Program-made: the position numbers and the translations under genes
Assembly: GCA_942491345.1 (NCBI GenBank)
Contig: CALOAN010000012.1
Location: forward strand, 26,530 to 90,529
Length of the DNA: 64,000 nt
Direction of reading: 5' to 3'
From: JAHEEL01 sp942491345
GTDB taxonomy: Bacteria; Actinomycetota; Acidimicrobiia; Spongiisociales; UBA5794
Shown: piece after piece, positions 52,456 through 60,487 of the stretch
How the letters are laid out: each line of letters opens with the position of its first letter
Numbering within the stretch: the stretch's first letter is position 1
Notes under the pieces: generated by a model
The model's database searches: none
Seen by the model: only the letters and a program-made list of their open reading frames with translations
What the model was told of the DNA's origin: nothing

Positions 52456-52913
52456 TGTCCGCCCCGAGCGGATCGAGCCGAATGCGCCAGATCGGTGAAG
52501 TGGCCGACGCAGTCGGATTGTCGTTGCGCACCATCCGCTACTACGAAGAGACGGGCCTCGTCCCGCCCAGTGGCAGATCGTCCGGCGGGTTCCGGCTGTA
52601 CACCAACGCCGACATCGAGCGGCTCCGGACGGTGAAGCACCTGAAACCACTCGACCTGTCGATCGAGGAGATGCTCGACCTGCTCACCGTCCGGGATCGC
52701 CTCGCCGACCGATCGGCACCCGAACGGGATCGTGACGACCTCGTCGAACGTCTGGCGGTGTTCGCCGAACTCGCTGGGGAGCGCTGCCAACGGCTCCGCG
52801 ACCGACTGGAGGCCGGCGAATCGATCAGCGCCGCGCTGCGTGACGAGGTCGACGCCGAGAATCGACGAAGCAGCCGGGCTCAGCGTGCGAACGACGTGAC
52901 CGGATCGCTCTGA
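52455..52913 (+). CDS. MerR-family transcriptional regulator
   Basis: A 152-aa MerR-type protein: RQIGEVADAVGLSLRTIRYY begins the winged helix, then ETGLVPPSGRSSGGFRLYT and ADIERLRTVKHLKPLDLSIE. A coiled-coil helix and a short C-terminus without metal-binding cysteines follow, so the effector is unknown. It overlaps the SulP stop by one base, implying it regulates the transporter operon. Its end overlaps the ArsJ 3' end by 34 bp, convergently. Confidence 0.88.
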   Translation: MSAPSGSSRMRQIGEVADAVGLSLRTIRYYEETGLVPPSGRSSGGFRLYTNADIERLRTVKHLKPLDLSIEEMLDLLTVRDRLADRSAPERDRDDLVERLAVFAELAGERCQRLRDRLEAGESISAALRDEVDAENRRSSRAQRANDVTGSL

Positions 52914-54112
52914 TCGCTGGAGGTGAGCGGCGGCAGTCGCAGCGTGAGCAGCCACGTGATCACCACGAACGCAGCGGATCCCCAGAGCGCGGCGTCGAGG
53001 CCGCCCCAGAGATAGAGCACGCCGGACAGCAGGGTGCCGACCAGGCGTCCGGCCGCATTGGCGGAGTAGTAGAAGCCGACATCGAGCGACACGTCGTCGC
53101 CGCGGGAGTAGGCCAGGACCAGGTACGAGTGCAGTGACGAGTTGATCGCGAACACCACGCCGAACACGATCAACCCTCCGACGACCACGAGGGTGACGGC
53201 GACATCGAGTGCCACGCTGACCGCCATCGACACCGACACGATGCCCAGCACGAACGCCCAGGTCCGCGCGGCGCCGATCTCGGCGTCGACGCTGGCGATC
53301 GAGCGGCGCAACAGGCGTGGTGCGAAGGATTGCACGATGCCGTACCCGATCAACCACGTGGCGAGGAATGCACCGATCTGACCGGACGGCCAGCCCAGCT
53401 CATCGGCGAAGAAGATCGGCAGCGCGACGACGAACCAGATGTCGCGCGATCCGAACAGGAAGAACCGGGCGGCCGACAACCGGTTGATCGCCGTCGACTT
53501 CGACAGGATCGAACCGAGCGGGGGTTTCACCTTCGCCCGACCGATGTCCTCGTCCAGGAGCACGCCGACGGCGACGAGCACCACCGTGATCATGATGGCC
53601 ATCGACCACAGCGCAGCGTCGTAGCCGATCGACGACAGCAGCACGGCACCGAGGAAGAAGCCGAGGCCCTTGAGCGCGTTCTTGGAACCGGTGAGGATCG
53701 CCACGAGCCGGAACAGCCCTCCCTCGCCGGCGATGAACTTGACCGCGCTCTTCGAACTCATCTTCGTGAGGTCCTTGGCCACCCCGGACAGGGCCTGGAG
53801 CCCCATCACGAACACGACCGAAACCCACTCGACCCAGCTCGGGTCCTGGAACGTGAGGCCGACGAGGGCGACCACCTGCAGACCGAGTCCGATGAGCAGC
53901 GTGCGGTTGAGCCCGGTACGGGCGCCGACCCAACCACCGATCAAGTTGGTGAGGATCCCCATGAACTCGTAGAGCAGGAACAGGAAGGCGATCGCGACGG
54001 GGGAGTAGCCCAGCTCGTTGAAGTAGAGCAGTACCAGCATGCGCAGCGCACCGTCGGTGAGCGTGAACGTCCAATAGCCGGCGGTCACCAGGGCGTAGTT
54101 GCGCAGCTTCAC
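52880..54112 (-). CDS. arsJ: ArsJ-type MFS efflux permease
   Basis: A 410-aa major-facilitator protein with 12 predicted spans (TDGALRMLVLLYFNELGYSP, GGWVGARTGLNRTLLIGLGL, DLTKMSSKSAVKF, SLHSYLVLAYSRGDDVSLDV). The DGALRMLVLLYF N-terminus and DVGFYYSANAAGRLVGT C-terminus fit ArsJ, the exporter of 1-arseno-3-phosphoglycerate. The GAPDH gene lies 19 bp upstream, the diagnostic arsJ-gapdh pair. Starts with GTG 54112. Confidence 0.85.
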   Translation of the reverse strand: MKLRNYALVTAGYWTFTLTDGALRMLVLLYFNELGYSPVAIAFLFLLYEFMGILTNLIGGWVGARTGLNRTLLIGLGLQVVALVGLTFQDPSWVEWVSVVFVMGLQALSGVAKDLTKMSSKSAVKFIAGEGGLFRLVAILTGSKNALKGLGFFLGAVLLSSIGYDAALWSMAIMITVVLVAVGVLLDEDIGRAKVKPPLGSILSKSTAINRLSAARFFLFGSRDIWFVVALPIFFADELGWPSGQIGAFLATWLIGYGIVQSFAPRLLRRSIASVDAEIGAARTWAFVLGIVSVSMAVSVALDVAVTLVVVGGLIVFGVVFAINSSLHSYLVLAYSRGDDVSLDVGFYYSANAAGRLVGTLLSGVLYLWGGLDAALWGSAAFVVITWLLTLRLPPLTSSDQSDPVTSFAR

Positions 54113-54131
54113 GTCGAACCCGGATCCACCG

Positions 54132-55205
54132 TCACGGCTCGATGCTCTCGGCGATCCCGTCCGCGATCATGGCGGCCAGGTCGGCCATGCGGAACGCGTA
54201 GCCGTACTCGTTGTCGTACCAGATCAGCACCTTGACCATGCGGTCGTCGACGACCATCGTCGACGGGCCGTCGACGATGCCGGATCGGGTGTCGTTGGTG
54301 TAGTCGGCCGACACCAACGGCCGGTCCTCGAACCCGAGGATTCCCTGCAGCTCACCGTCGGCGGCGTCGCGCAGGAGCGCGTTGATCTCCGCGACGGTGA
54401 CGTCGCGGGTCATCGAGAACACGGCGTCGGTCAGCGACGCGTTCAGCAACGGAACCCGCACGGCGACGCCATTCAGCTTGCCGGTGAGTTCCGGGTAGAT
54501 CATCGTGATCGCCGTCGCAGAGCCGGTCGAGGTCGGGATCAACGAGTTCAGGGCCGAGCGCGCCCGTCGGAGGTCCTTGTGGGGTGCGTCGACCACGACC
54601 TGGGTGTTCGTGGCGTCGTGGATCGTGGTGATCACGCCGCGCTCGATCCCGATCTGCTCGTGGAGCACCTTGACCACCGGGGCGAGGCAGTTCGTCGTGC
54701 ACGACGCCGCCGTCACCACGTGATGAAAGGACGTGTCGTAGAGATGGTCGTTGCAGCCCATCACGACGTTGAGGACGCGGTCGTCCTCGACCGGTGCGGC
54801 GACGATCACCTTGCGCACCCCCCGATCGAAGTACGGCGCGAGCAGCTCGGCGGTGCGGAACTTGCCGGAGCACTCCAGCACGATGTCGACGTCGGCGGCC
54901 GCCCACGGCACCTCGCCCGGCGACGCGATCGACGAGTAGCCGACCGCCGCGCCGTCGATCTCGAGTTGACCGTCGCTCACCGAAACGGATCCGCCATACC
55001 GTCCGTGGACGGTGTCGAACTCCAACAGGTGCGCCGCCGTCGCGGCGTCGGCGAACGGCTCGTTGACGTGCACGAGTTCGAGATCGCCCTGCTCGCGTAG
55101 TGCTCGCACGACCAGCCGACCGATGCGGCCGAATCCGTTGATGCCGACCCGCGTACTCATCGCTGCCCGGCCGTTGCGCCCATGTCCGGTCTGATCGTCG
55201 GTCAT
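54132..55205 (-). CDS. gapdh: Glyceraldehyde-3-phosphate dehydrogenase, arsenate-resistance type
   Basis: A protein of about 357 aa with the GAPDH features: VGINGFGRIGRLVVRAL (NAD loop), the catalytic Cys in TAASCTTNCLAPVVKVLHE, PHKDLRRARSALNSLIPTST and IWYDNEYGYAFRM. In ars clusters this enzyme uses arsenate to make 1-arseno-3-phosphoglycerate, which ArsJ exports. AAGGA eight bases before ATG 55205 supports that start over the second ATG at 55160. The gene sits 16 bp after the ArsR-ArsC fusion in the same operon. Confidence 0.92.
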   Translation of the reverse strand: MTDDQTGHGRNGRAAMSTRVGINGFGRIGRLVVRALREQGDLELVHVNEPFADAATAAHLLEFDTVHGRYGGSVSVSDGQLEIDGAAVGYSSIASPGEVPWAAADVDIVLECSGKFRTAELLAPYFDRGVRKVIVAAPVEDDRVLNVVMGCNDHLYDTSFHHVVTAASCTTNCLAPVVKVLHEQIGIERGVITTIHDATNTQVVVDAPHKDLRRARSALNSLIPTSTGSATAITMIYPELTGKLNGVAVRVPLLNASLTDAVFSMTRDVTVAEINALLRDAADGELQGILGFEDRPLVSADYTNDTRSGIVDGPSTMVVDDRMVKVLIWYDNEYGYAFRMADLAAMIADGIAESIEP

Positions 55206-55221
55206 CGGTGGTTCCTTCTTC

Positions 55222-55884
55222 TCAGCTCGCGACGGCGCGGATGCGGTCGTCGAGTTCGGTGATCACTGCGTCGAAGGCCGCAGCGCGGCCGTCCTCGACC
55301 GGATCGGGGAGCGACCAGTGCCACCAACCCGGTTCGGGATCGAGTTCCTCGTGTGCCTGGTCGCACACCGTGACGACGAGCTCGGCAGGTCCGGCGAGCT
55401 CGAACACGCGAGGCTCGGCGCGGCTCAGGTCCAACCCGGCGCGGGACGCTGCGGCGACCGCTCCGGGATGGACACGATCGGCAGGATGGGTGCCCCCGGA
55501 CGTCGCCGGGGTGCCGGTCCGGGATGTCCACAATGCTGCTGCCAGCTGCGAACGCGCCGAGTTGTGGCTGCACACGAAGACCACCTGACCAGCGGGCAGT
55601 GGGGTGGCGACGCCGAGGCGGGTGAGCGGTGCTCGCACGAGGCGGACATAGCGGCGGCGGCGGTCACCAGCCGAGACGAACCGTTCGATCAGCCCCACAT
55701 CTTCGAGGACGTCGAGGTGATGGGCGAGCAGATTCGTCGGGATCGAGAATCGAGCGGCGAGCTCCGTCGGCGAGCGGTCGCTGACGGCGAGGTCGTCAAC
55801 GATCGCCAGGCGGACCGTTTCACCCAGCGCGGCGTGGACGGCGGCACGTCGGGCCACCGAGGCGGCAGTGTTCGCCTGCTCCAT
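55222..55884 (-). CDS. ArsR-ArsC fusion (HTH repressor plus LMW-PTPase arsenate reductase)
   Basis: A 220-aa protein. Residues 1-90 are an ArsR-type winged helix (VRLAIVDDLAVSDRSPTEL, NLLAHHLDVLEDVGLIERF). Residues 95-220 are a low-molecular-weight phosphatase-type arsenate reductase with the active loop VCSHNSARSQLAAALW (CX5R) and a downstream DPVEDG Asp. It thus links transcription control with arsenate chemistry. As(III)-binding cysteines typical of ArsR are absent in the HTH part. It lies between arsR and gapdh in one operon. Confidence 0.85.
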   Translation of the reverse strand: MEQANTAASVARRAAVHAALGETVRLAIVDDLAVSDRSPTELAARFSIPTNLLAHHLDVLEDVGLIERFVSAGDRRRRYVRLVRAPLTRLGVATPLPAGQVVFVCSHNSARSQLAAALWTSRTGTPATSGGTHPADRVHPGAVAAASRAGLDLSRAEPRVFELAGPAELVVTVCDQAHEELDPEPGWWHWSLPDPVEDGRAAAFDAVITELDDRIRAVAS

Positions 55885-55912
55885 TGCCGCGAGACTAGAC
55901 GTTCAGCCAGTA

Positions 55913-55923
55913 TTGAATCAATG
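55913..55923. promoter_or_regulatory. Palindrome between arsR and arsR-arsC, candidate operator
   Basis: ATTGA-A-TCAAT is a perfect 11-bp palindrome in the 53-bp gap upstream of the ArsR-ArsC fusion start. Its position suits autoregulation by either repressor. This is inference from sequence only. Confidence 0.4.
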
Positions 55924-55937
55924 GAGGCTGAAGGAGT

Positions 55938-56279
55938 TCACCCCGTGTTCACCAACGCGTCACCCACGGCGGCCAGTCGTTCCGGACGGAGGCGGAACCA
56001 TGCCCACTTGCCGCGCTGCTCGCGTTCGAGCACCCCCGCCCGTACCAGCAACGACAGGTGATGGCTGACCGTCGGTTGTGTGCGATCGACCAGCGCCGGC
56101 AGATCGCACGCGCACACCTCACCCGACTCGGCCGTCCCGATGATCGACACCAGCCGCAAACGCACCGGGTCGGCGAGCGCTCTGAGGGCCTCGGCCAGTT
56201 CCGATGCCTGCTCCTCGTCGAGTGCCGACCGCAGCAACGGCGTACAGCACGGCTCGGGTGTGACGCTCGGGGAATCCAC
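55938..56279 (-). CDS. arsR: ArsR-family arsenite-responsive repressor
   Basis: A 113-aa ArsR protein with candidate As(III) ligands: EPCCTPLL near the N-terminus and GEVCACDLPALV before the recognition helix, plus QPTVSHHLSLLVRAGVLERE and a C-terminal wing. The CxC and CC layout matches Actinobacterial As(III)-sensing ArsR. It is the first gene of the minus-strand unit and divergent from the ArsI/CadI-like gene. Confidence 0.88.
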   Translation of the reverse strand: MDSPSVTPEPCCTPLLRSALDEEQASELAEALRALADPVRLRLVSIIGTAESGEVCACDLPALVDRTQPTVSHHLSLLVRAGVLEREQRGKWAWFRLRPERLAAVGDALVNTG

Positions 56280-56289
56280 GAACTACATA

Positions 56290-56334
56290 TTGACAGTTCT
56301 CGATGCGATACGCTAACGTATTGATCACTGTCAA
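56290..56334. promoter_or_regulatory. Inverted repeats in arsR/arsI-like divergent promoter region
   Basis: TTGACAGT at 56290-56297 pairs with ACTGTCAA at 56327-56334; nested inside, ATACG-CTAA-CGTAT (56308-56321). The nested dyads lie between the two divergent starts and are likely ArsR operator/promoter DNA. Confidence 0.5.
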
Positions 56335-56385
56335 AGTGTTGCTCGGTCCGCCGATCGACCCAACCATCACCACGGGAGTCCACCC

Positions 56386-56808
56386 ATGCGTCTGCAACTC
56401 GCCCTCAACGTCGATGACCTCGATCAGGCGATCGAGTTCTACGGCAAGATGTTCGGTACCGAACCGGCCAAGATCAGGCCCGGCTACGCGAACTTCGCGA
56501 TCGAGAACCCGCCGTTGAAGCTCGTGCTGTTCGAGGGCGCCGGCCCGGCCGGCTCGATCAACCATCTCGGCGTCGAGACCGAGACCGCCGCCGAAGTCGT
56601 GGCCGCCGAGACCCGCCTCGCGGACTCCGGACTCGAGACCACCGGCGTCGACGACACCATCTGCTGCTACGCCGAGAAGACCGAGACCTGGGTCCATGCC
56701 CCCGACGGCAACCGCTGGGAGTGGTACGTCAAGCACGGCGACACCGAACAGCTCGTCAACGCCGTCGTGTCCAGCAGCACCGGCTCCTCGGCCGGCTGCT
56801 GCGGCTGA
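56386..56808 (+). CDS. ArsI/CadI-like VOC protein (possible C-As lyase)
   Basis: A 140-aa VOC protein beginning MRLQLALNVDDLDQAIEFYG, with KIRPGYANFAIENPPLKLVL, a metal-binding His in INHLGVETET, the cysteine pair in DDTICCYAEKTETWVHAPDG and the GNRWEWY ending. The vicinal cysteine motif and the Cys-rich tail (SSAGCCG) match the ArsI/CadI family, in which the CC pair binds trivalent arsenic and the enzyme splits C-As bonds. It lies next to arsR, supporting arsenic function. Confidence 0.83.
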   Translation: MRLQLALNVDDLDQAIEFYGKMFGTEPAKIRPGYANFAIENPPLKLVLFEGAGPAGSINHLGVETETAAEVVAAETRLADSGLETTGVDDTICCYAEKTETWVHAPDGNRWEWYVKHGDTEQLVNAVVSSSTGSSAGCCG

Positions 56809-56915
56809 CTTGCGGACCGGCAATCGGCCCGCCGCCGTGCCCGTAGACTGGCTGTCCTGCCCAGCCGACCGCCGGTCACCTGGCGGTCTCACATCTGCGA
56901 GGAAACGAGAACAGC

Positions 56916-58553
56916 ATGAGCTCCGCAAGTCAGTTGGGACGTGACCGTCCACTCGTGCTGGTCGTGATGGACGGCATCGGCGTGGGGCAGGGTGACGCCT
57001 TCGATGCGGTCGCACTCGCGAACACACCGAATCTCGACCAGTTGGCGTCCGAGTCCTGCCGAACACTCAAGGCACATGGAACCGCCGTGGGGCTCCCGTC
57101 GGACGCAGACATGGGCAACTCGGAAGTCGGTCACAACATCCTCGGTGCGGGACGCATCTTCGATCAAGGTGCAAAGCGCATCGACAACGCCATCGCGTCC
57201 GGTTCGATCTGGAAGTCGGACGCGTGGCAACAGATCGTCGACCGCTGCGCTGATGGTGGCGGGACGCTCCACCTGATCGGTCTGTTGTCGGACGGCAACG
57301 TTCACTCCAACATCAGCCACCTCTTCGAGATCTTGCGGCAAGCAGCCGAGGACCAGATCTCGACGATCAGAATCCACGCGCTCTTCGACGGGCGCGATGT
57401 CCCTGATCCGTCCGCCGAGCGCTACATCGCTCGGACGGAGGACGAGTTCGCCGAACACCCCGGCGTCGACATCCGGTTCGCGTCCGGTGGGGGCCGGATG
57501 GTCACGACCATGGACCGCTACGGAGCCGATTGGCGCATCGTCGAGGCGGGTTGGCGAGCCCACGTCCTCGGCACGGCTCACCCGGTGCCGGATCTGCTGT
57601 CGGGCCTCGAGTGGGGTCGGTCGACGGGTGTGCGCAGCGATCAGCTGCTCCCTGCGTTCACCGTGGTGGACGAGTCGCAGCAGCCGGTCGGCTCGATCGT
57701 CGACGGCGATGCCGTGGTCGTCTTCAACTTCCGGGGCGACCGCGCCATCGAGTTGTCCCAGGCGTTCGAGGCGGGACCCGAGTTCGACGAGTTCGACCGG
57801 GAGCGCGTGCCCGACGTCTACTTCGCGGGGATGGCGCTGTACGACGGTGACACGAACACCCCGGCGTCGTACCTGGTCGGCCCGGAGTCGGTCGACACCA
57901 CGGTCAGCGAGATCATCGCATCGGCCGGGATCAGCCAGTGGGCGGGCGCGGAGACGCAGAAGTTCGGTCACATCACCTACTTCTGGAACGGCAACCGGTC
58001 GAGCAAGTTCGATGACCGACTGGAGACCTACGTCGAGATCACGTCTGACCTCGTGCCGTTCAACGAGCGGCCCTGGATGAAATCGGCCGAGACCGCCGAT
58101 GCCGCGATCGAGGCGGTGCACTCCGGCGAGTTCGGCTTCATCAGGATGAACTTCGCCGGCGGCGACATGGTCGGTCACACCGCCGACATCCCTGCTACTC
58201 GCATTGCGGTCGAGAGCGTCGACCTGGCCATCGGTCGAATCGCGGACGCCGTCGCAGCCGCGTCGGGGTGTCTGCTCGTCACTGCGGATCACGGCAACGC
58301 CGACGACAAGGTCGAGCGCGACAGCGAGGGCAAGCCGCTGATGAGCGACGACGGCGCGCCGCGGTTGCGGACGGCCCACTCGCTCAACCCGGTCATGTTC
58401 GCCGTGCACGACTACGCCGGGTCTCCCGTTCACCTTCGCGACGATCTGCCCACCGCGGGCCTCGCCAACGTCGCGGCGACGATCCTGCAGCTGCTCGACC
58501 TGGAGATCCCACCGGACTACGAGCCGTCACTCCTGGACGCGCCGACGCGCTGA
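56916..58553 (+). CDS. gpmI: 2,3-bisphosphoglycerate-independent phosphoglycerate mutase
   Basis: A 545-aa iPGM that interconverts 3- and 2-phosphoglycerate. It has the metal/nucleophile motifs VLVVMDGIGVGQGD, DADMGNSEVGHN (Ser), GLLSDGNVHS, ALFDGRDVPDP, VVFNFRGDRA and NFAGGDMVGHT, and TADHGNADDK at the C-terminus. A start at 56916 follows GAGGAAACG. It stands between arsI-like and arsR-acr3 genes; whether it is part of the arsenic system or simply the glycolytic gene is open. Confidence 0.92.
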   Translation: MSSASQLGRDRPLVLVVMDGIGVGQGDAFDAVALANTPNLDQLASESCRTLKAHGTAVGLPSDADMGNSEVGHNILGAGRIFDQGAKRIDNAIASGSIWKSDAWQQIVDRCADGGGTLHLIGLLSDGNVHSNISHLFEILRQAAEDQISTIRIHALFDGRDVPDPSAERYIARTEDEFAEHPGVDIRFASGGGRMVTTMDRYGADWRIVEAGWRAHVLGTAHPVPDLLSGLEWGRSTGVRSDQLLPAFTVVDESQQPVGSIVDGDAVVVFNFRGDRAIELSQAFEAGPEFDEFDRERVPDVYFAGMALYDGDTNTPASYLVGPESVDTTVSEIIASAGISQWAGAETQKFGHITYFWNGNRSSKFDDRLETYVEITSDLVPFNERPWMKSAETADAAIEAVHSGEFGFIRMNFAGGDMVGHTADIPATRIAVESVDLAIGRIADAVAAASGCLLVTADHGNADDKVERDSEGKPLMSDDGAPRLRTAHSLNPVMFAVHDYAGSPVHLRDDLPTAGLANVAATILQLLDLEIPPDYEPSLLDAPTR

Positions 58554-58572
58554 CGCCGGAGCGGGCCGTCCG

Positions 58573-58932
58573 TCAGAGTGCGTTGATGCCGGCCTTGAGG
58601 ATGGCGAGGCCGGTGGTGTCGACGCAGTAGCGGGTTCGTGGCCCTTCGATCTCGCCTTGGATCAGCCCGGCTTCACGCAGGATCCGGAGATGTTCCGACA
58701 CGGTCGACTGGGCAAGGGGGAGTTCGGCGACGACGTCGCCGGTGGCGCAGGTCTCGCGGTGCGTGAGCAACTGCAGGATCGCCAACCTGGCCGGATGGGC
58801 GACCGCCTTGGCCATCGTGGCGAGGGTCTCGTCGTCGGGTGGCGGGACGAGCGTGTCGACCGGAGCCGGCACGCAGCATTCCTCTCTCGACGCGGACCGG
58901 TTCGCCGGGGTGGTGGTCGACGTGGCGGTCAT
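58573..58932 (-). CDS. ArsR-family repressor, second copy
   Basis: A 119-aa winged-helix protein: N-terminal SREECCVPAPV (Cys pair, likely As(III) ligand), TMAKAVAHPARLAILQLLTH, ETCATGDVVAELPLAQSTVS, EHLRILREAGLIQGEIEGPR. The cysteines in ETCATGD and ECCVP may form the sensing site. Its ATG overlaps the Acr3 stop by four bases, so it is co-transcribed as the second gene of the acr3 operon. Confidence 0.87.
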   Translation of the reverse strand: MTATSTTTPANRSASREECCVPAPVDTLVPPPDDETLATMAKAVAHPARLAILQLLTHRETCATGDVVAELPLAQSTVSEHLRILREAGLIQGEIEGPRTRYCVDTTGLAILKAGINAL

Positions 58933-60044
58933 GGCCGTGCTCCTTGCGTGACGGGTGTGGCATCGGAGAGATCGGTGGGGTAGAAGCGGCGATGGGCCCA
59001 CAGCGACACGTAGACCAGGCCGACGAGCACGGGGACTTCGATGAGCGGCCCGACGACGCCGGCGAGGGCTTGTCCGGACGACACACCGAACACGCCGATC
59101 GCCACCGCGATCGCGAGCTCGAAGTTGTTGCCGGCAGCGGTGAACGCGATCGAGGCGTTGCGGTCGTACGGGAAGCCCATCTTGAGGCCGGCGGCGAACG
59201 AACCGGTCCACATGATCGCGAAGTACACCACGAGGGGGATGGCGATGCGGGCGACGTCCCAGGGATTCTCGGTGATCGCGTCGCCCTGGAGGGCGAACAG
59301 GATGACGATCGTGAACAGCAACCCGTACAGCGCGATCGGGCCGATCCGTGGAAGAAACGTTCCCTCGTACCATTCGGTGCCCTTGCGCGGTTCGAGGATG
59401 AAGCGTGTGAGGAACCCGGCGAGCAGTGGGATGCCGAGGAAGATGAGCACCGACTTCGTGATCGCCCAGACGGTGATGTCGATGCCGTCGGAGTCCAGCC
59501 CCAGCCAGCTCGGCAGGAGCTCGAGGTAGAAGTAGCCGAGGAGCGAGTAGGCGATGATCTGGAACAGCGAGTTGATCGCCACCAGTACCGCGGCCAGCTC
59601 CCGGCTCCCGCAGGCGAGGTCGTTCCAGATGAGCACCATCGCGATGCAGCGCGCCAGGCCGACGATGATCAGTCCGGTGCGGTACTCGGGCAGGTCGGGG
59701 AGCAGCAGCCAGGCGAGCGTGAACATCAGCAACGGCCCGATCAGCCAGTTCAGCACCAGTGACATCACCAGTGATCGCCGGTCGACGACGCTGCCGATCG
59801 AGCGGTACTTCACCTTGGCGAGCACCGGGTACATCATCGCCAGCAAGCCGATCGCGATCGGCAGCGACACCGTGTCGATCTTGACGGCGTCGAGGGTGTC
59901 GTCGAGGCCGGTGAACGCCTTGCCCAGCACGATCCCGGTGACCATCGCCAACCCGATCCACACCGGCAGGAACCGATCGAGCAACGACAGCCGAGCGACG
60001 ACCGCATCCTGGGGTGGTGAACCGGTGGTGACTTCACTCGCCAT
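58929..60044 (-). CDS. acr3: ACR3-family arsenite efflux permease
   Basis: A 371-aa membrane protein with about 10 spans: LPVWIGLAMVTGIVLGKAF, VSLPIAIGLLAMMYPVLAKV, GLARCIAMVLIWNDLACGS with the conserved Cys and the WNDLA motif, AINSLFQIIAYSLLGYFYLE, FTAAGNNFELAIAVAIGVFG. These are diagnostic of ACR3 arsenite/H+ antiporters. It heads the operon with arsR and starts 15 bp downstream of an inverted repeat. Confidence 0.92.
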   Translation of the reverse strand: MASEVTTGSPPQDAVVARLSLLDRFLPVWIGLAMVTGIVLGKAFTGLDDTLDAVKIDTVSLPIAIGLLAMMYPVLAKVKYRSIGSVVDRRSLVMSLVLNWLIGPLLMFTLAWLLLPDLPEYRTGLIIVGLARCIAMVLIWNDLACGSRELAAVLVAINSLFQIIAYSLLGYFYLELLPSWLGLDSDGIDITVWAITKSVLIFLGIPLLAGFLTRFILEPRKGTEWYEGTFLPRIGPIALYGLLFTIVILFALQGDAITENPWDVARIAIPLVVYFAIMWTGSFAAGLKMGFPYDRNASIAFTAAGNNFELAIAVAIGVFGVSSGQALAGVVGPLIEVPVLVGLVYVSLWAHRRFYPTDLSDATPVTQGARP

Positions 60045-60058
60045 GTCGGACCTCCCCG

Positions 60059-60074
60059 ATCGTCATTCGACGAT
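60059..60074. promoter_or_regulatory. Inverted repeat upstream of acr3, candidate ArsR operator
   Basis: ATCGTC-ATTC-GACGAT is a perfect 16-bp dyad, 15-30 bp upstream of the acr3 start codon, suitable for repressor binding over the promoter. Identity as an ArsR site is inferred from context. Confidence 0.5.
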
Positions 60075-60333
60075 ACACGATAACAGGTTCACCCGCACTC
60101 GTCCCGGTGGTCCGCTCGCCCAGGTCGCCGTAGCTGCAGCCGAGGAACTGAAGGCCGAGCGTCTCGCCCGAGCACGCCGAGCTCCGGTACCGACGGCCAC
60201 GCCAAGAGCGAAGAAGAGCGCAGGAAGTCCCGCGTCGGGCAAGAGCGCGACCCGAACCCCGGCGAGCGAGAAGAAGCGGGCCTCGACGAAGGCATCGAAC
60301 AAGCGCAACCAAGCGGTACGCGATCGCCGCTGA
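60075..60333 (+). pseudogene. C-terminal basic tail of an unidentified ORF
   Basis: The frame reads LAQVAVAAAEELKAERLARA and then a Lys/Ala/Ser-rich stretch ending SNKRNQAVRDRR at TGA 60333. No start codon precedes it outside the acr3 gene, so it looks like the remains of a gene with a basic tail. The identity is unknown. Confidence 0.3.
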
Positions 60334-60340
60334 TCGCTCG

Positions 60341-60430
60341 CAGGTTCCTGACCGTCGGCCAGAACCGGTCCCACCACTCACCGACCGTGACGTGATCGGG
60401 TCGCGGGTCGACGACGACCCGTGCCGGCGG
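60341..60430 (-). pseudogene. Fragment of a second tyrosine integrase
   Basis: The minus strand encodes VVVDPRPDHVTVGEWWDRF and WPTVRNLR, matching residues of the island integrase (TLVDPRLGRITVAEWWDQW) over about 30 residues; the DNA 60341-60430 is similar to 50351-50433. Only this N-terminal to core-binding junction piece remains. Confidence 0.65.
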
Positions 60431-60487
60431 GTCGTCGATCGGAGCGGAGCCCCTCCGGAGGGCCTGCGGCTGATAGGAATCCGCACG

